A DNA stretch of 5,438 bases from Methylobacter sp. GTDB lineage: Bacteria; Pseudomonadota; Gammaproteobacteria; Methylococcales; Methylomonadaceae. The stretch spans positions 1-5,438 of the forward strand of contig JAQTLI010000232.1 of the NCBI GenBank assembly GCA_028714995.1, given 5' to 3'. A model generated the notes under the pieces. The model did not search any database and was not told the origin of the DNA. It saw only the letters and a program-made list of their open reading frames with translations. The translations under genes and the position numbers were made by a program. How positions within the stretch are numbered: position 1 is the stretch's first letter; each line of letters opens with the position of its first letter. Shown in pieces: positions 4,377 to 5,438 of this stretch.

Positions 4377-5438
4377 TTAGCAATCGCTAAATAAATCCAT
4401 TTGCTGGAAATAAGGTTGTGTGCACTCGTCATCCAATGATGAAAGCGTAACTCCTAGCAGGCGCACATTGCGCCTGCCTATGTCAGTGTTTTTCAATAAA
4501 TCTTCAAGAATGACACCTATGGTCGATGTCGCTGTAACGATATACGGCAGCGTCCGGCTACGGGTGATTTGTACAAAGTCAGAATATTTGATTTTTACGG
4601 TCAGTGTACGGGCCGTCAATTGTTTTTTGGTGACTTTGGCTAAAGCCTTTTTTAGCAGGTTTTGTAAATGCTTAATGACATCCTGTCGGGCTTTAATATC
4701 CTGCTGAAAAGTAATTTCCACGCCCACCGATTTGCTGACTCTATGGTTGTTGACCAGCCGGTTATCAATGCCCCTGGAAATGTTGTAATAATGCAGGCCG
4801 GATTTGCCAAAATAGTGCTGCAATATTTCCAGCGGCAGTTCTTTCAAGTCTTTGCCAGTCTTAATGCCTAGCGACTGCATTTTTATCGATGTTGCTTTGC
4901 CTACTCCATGAAATTTTTCGACAGGTAGTTGCTCGACAAAGTCAGCACCTTGTTCTGGCGTGATTAGATAAAGCCCATCCGGTTTATTGATGTCCGAAGC
5001 AATTTTAGCGAGAAATTTATTATAAGAAACGCCGGCTGAAGCGATCAGCTGGGTCTCCTGTTTAATCTTTGCTTTGATGGCTTTGGCGATTAAAGTTGCC
5101 GAGCCTTGGTGCAAGTCTACATCACTGACATCCAGATAGGCTTCATCCAGAGAAAGTGGCTCAAAAAGTTCTGTGTAGTTGGCAAATATTTTCCGTATAG
5201 CCATTGAAGCCTCTCGATAAGCTTCAAAACGGGGTTTTACAAAAATGGCCTGAGGACATAAGCGGTAAGCATGAGATGAAGGCATGGCGGAGTGAATGCC
5301 ATATTGCCTTGCTTCATAGCTGCAGGTTGCAACAACGCCACGAGAGTCGGGAGTGCCTCCTACAATGAGTGGCTTGTTGCGGTATTGAGGGAAATCGCGT
5401 TGCTCTACGGCCGCAAAAAAAGCATCCATATCGATATG
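4377..5438 (-). CDS. dinB: DNA polymerase IV (DinB, Y-family), N-terminus outside window
   Basis: Y-family translesion polymerase lacking proofreading, which copies past lesions such as N2-dG adducts. The frame is open to the right edge, and 353 codons are visible. Aligning with E. coli Pol IV, the first visible residue is His6, so about five residues (MRKII-like) and the start codon are missing. Palm motifs are complete: HIDMDAFFAAVEQ gives metal-binding D8 and steric-gate F13, and SLDEAYLDV supplies D103 and E104. YNKFLAKIASDINKPDGL (about 144-161) and the helix-hairpin-helix GVGKATSIKMQSLGI (183-197) form the thumb, and the little finger spans about 239-341. Near the C-terminus QMDLF (351-355) closely fits the beta-clamp-binding consensus QL(S/D)LF, followed by a short SDC tail. 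The enzyme appears intact apart from the window edge. Any LexA box would lie outside. Its 3' end faces darP across 7 bp. Confidence 0.96.
   Translation of the reverse strand, partial: HIDMDAFFAAVEQRDFPQYRNKPLIVGGTPDSRGVVATCSYEARQYGIHSAMPSSHAYRLCPQAIFVKPRFEAYREASMAIRKIFANYTELFEPLSLDEAYLDVSDVDLHQGSATLIAKAIKAKIKQETQLIASAGVSYNKFLAKIASDINKPDGLYLITPEQGADFVEQLPVEKFHGVGKATSIKMQSLGIKTGKDLKELPLEILQHYFGKSGLHYYNISRGIDNRLVNNHRVSKSVGVEITFQQDIKARQDVIKHLQNLLKKALAKVTKKQLTARTLTVKIKYSDFVQITRSRTLPYIVTATSTIGVILEDLLKNTDIGRRNVRLLGVTLSSLDDECTQPYFQQMDLFSDC

Overview
The window looks like ordinary housekeeping chromosome from a gammaproteobacterium with a moderate, slightly AT-leaning base composition. The main support is the pairing of RdgC and DarP (YjgA/DUF615), which are essentially restricted to Beta- and Gammaproteobacteria, plus a gamma-type 5S rRNA tail and a DinB that aligns with E. 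coli Pol IV residue for residue at the active site. A methanotroph-like (Methylococcales) source is possible, but that is only an impression and cannot be proved from this window.

Layout: (1) Bases 1-126 are the 3' part of a 5S rRNA and its intrinsic terminator, so the window begins at the end of an rRNA operon. (2) Bases 127-1038 hold a rightward group: a small lipoprotein built of three 11-residue repeats, a four-cysteine DUF1289 protein and a SemiSWEET sugar transporter. A plausible promoter precedes the first gene. (3) Bases 1080-1981 hold a leftward pair, the thiol peroxidase gene bcp followed by a VOC/glyoxalase-like gene. A putative promoter and an inverted repeat sit upstream of bcp. 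(4) rdgC (leftward, 2117-3025) and a family 6 uracil/hypoxanthine-DNA glycosylase (rightward, 3115-3630) diverge from an 89-bp intergenic region of about 26% GC. (5) darP (rightward, start most likely 3800) follows a 169-bp gap containing an inverted-repeat pair and a possible 15-codon leader ORF. (6) dinB (leftward) converges on darP with 7 bp between them and runs off the right edge, lacking about five N-terminal codons.

Functionally, three of the genes concern DNA maintenance: RdgC limits RecA, the glycosylase starts base-excision repair of deaminated bases, and Pol IV performs translesion synthesis. Two concern reactive small molecules (peroxide by Bcp; an aldehyde or similar substrate by the VOC protein), and DarP concerns 50S assembly. 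They lie in several transcription units with alternating directions, so this is a neighbourhood of housekeeping genes and not one system. I see no mobile element gene, CRISPR array, tRNA or defence island. The less explained items are the hendecad-repeat lipoprotein, the Bcp lacking the classical resolving cysteine, the operator-like repeat at the bcp promoter, and the structured region ahead of darP.
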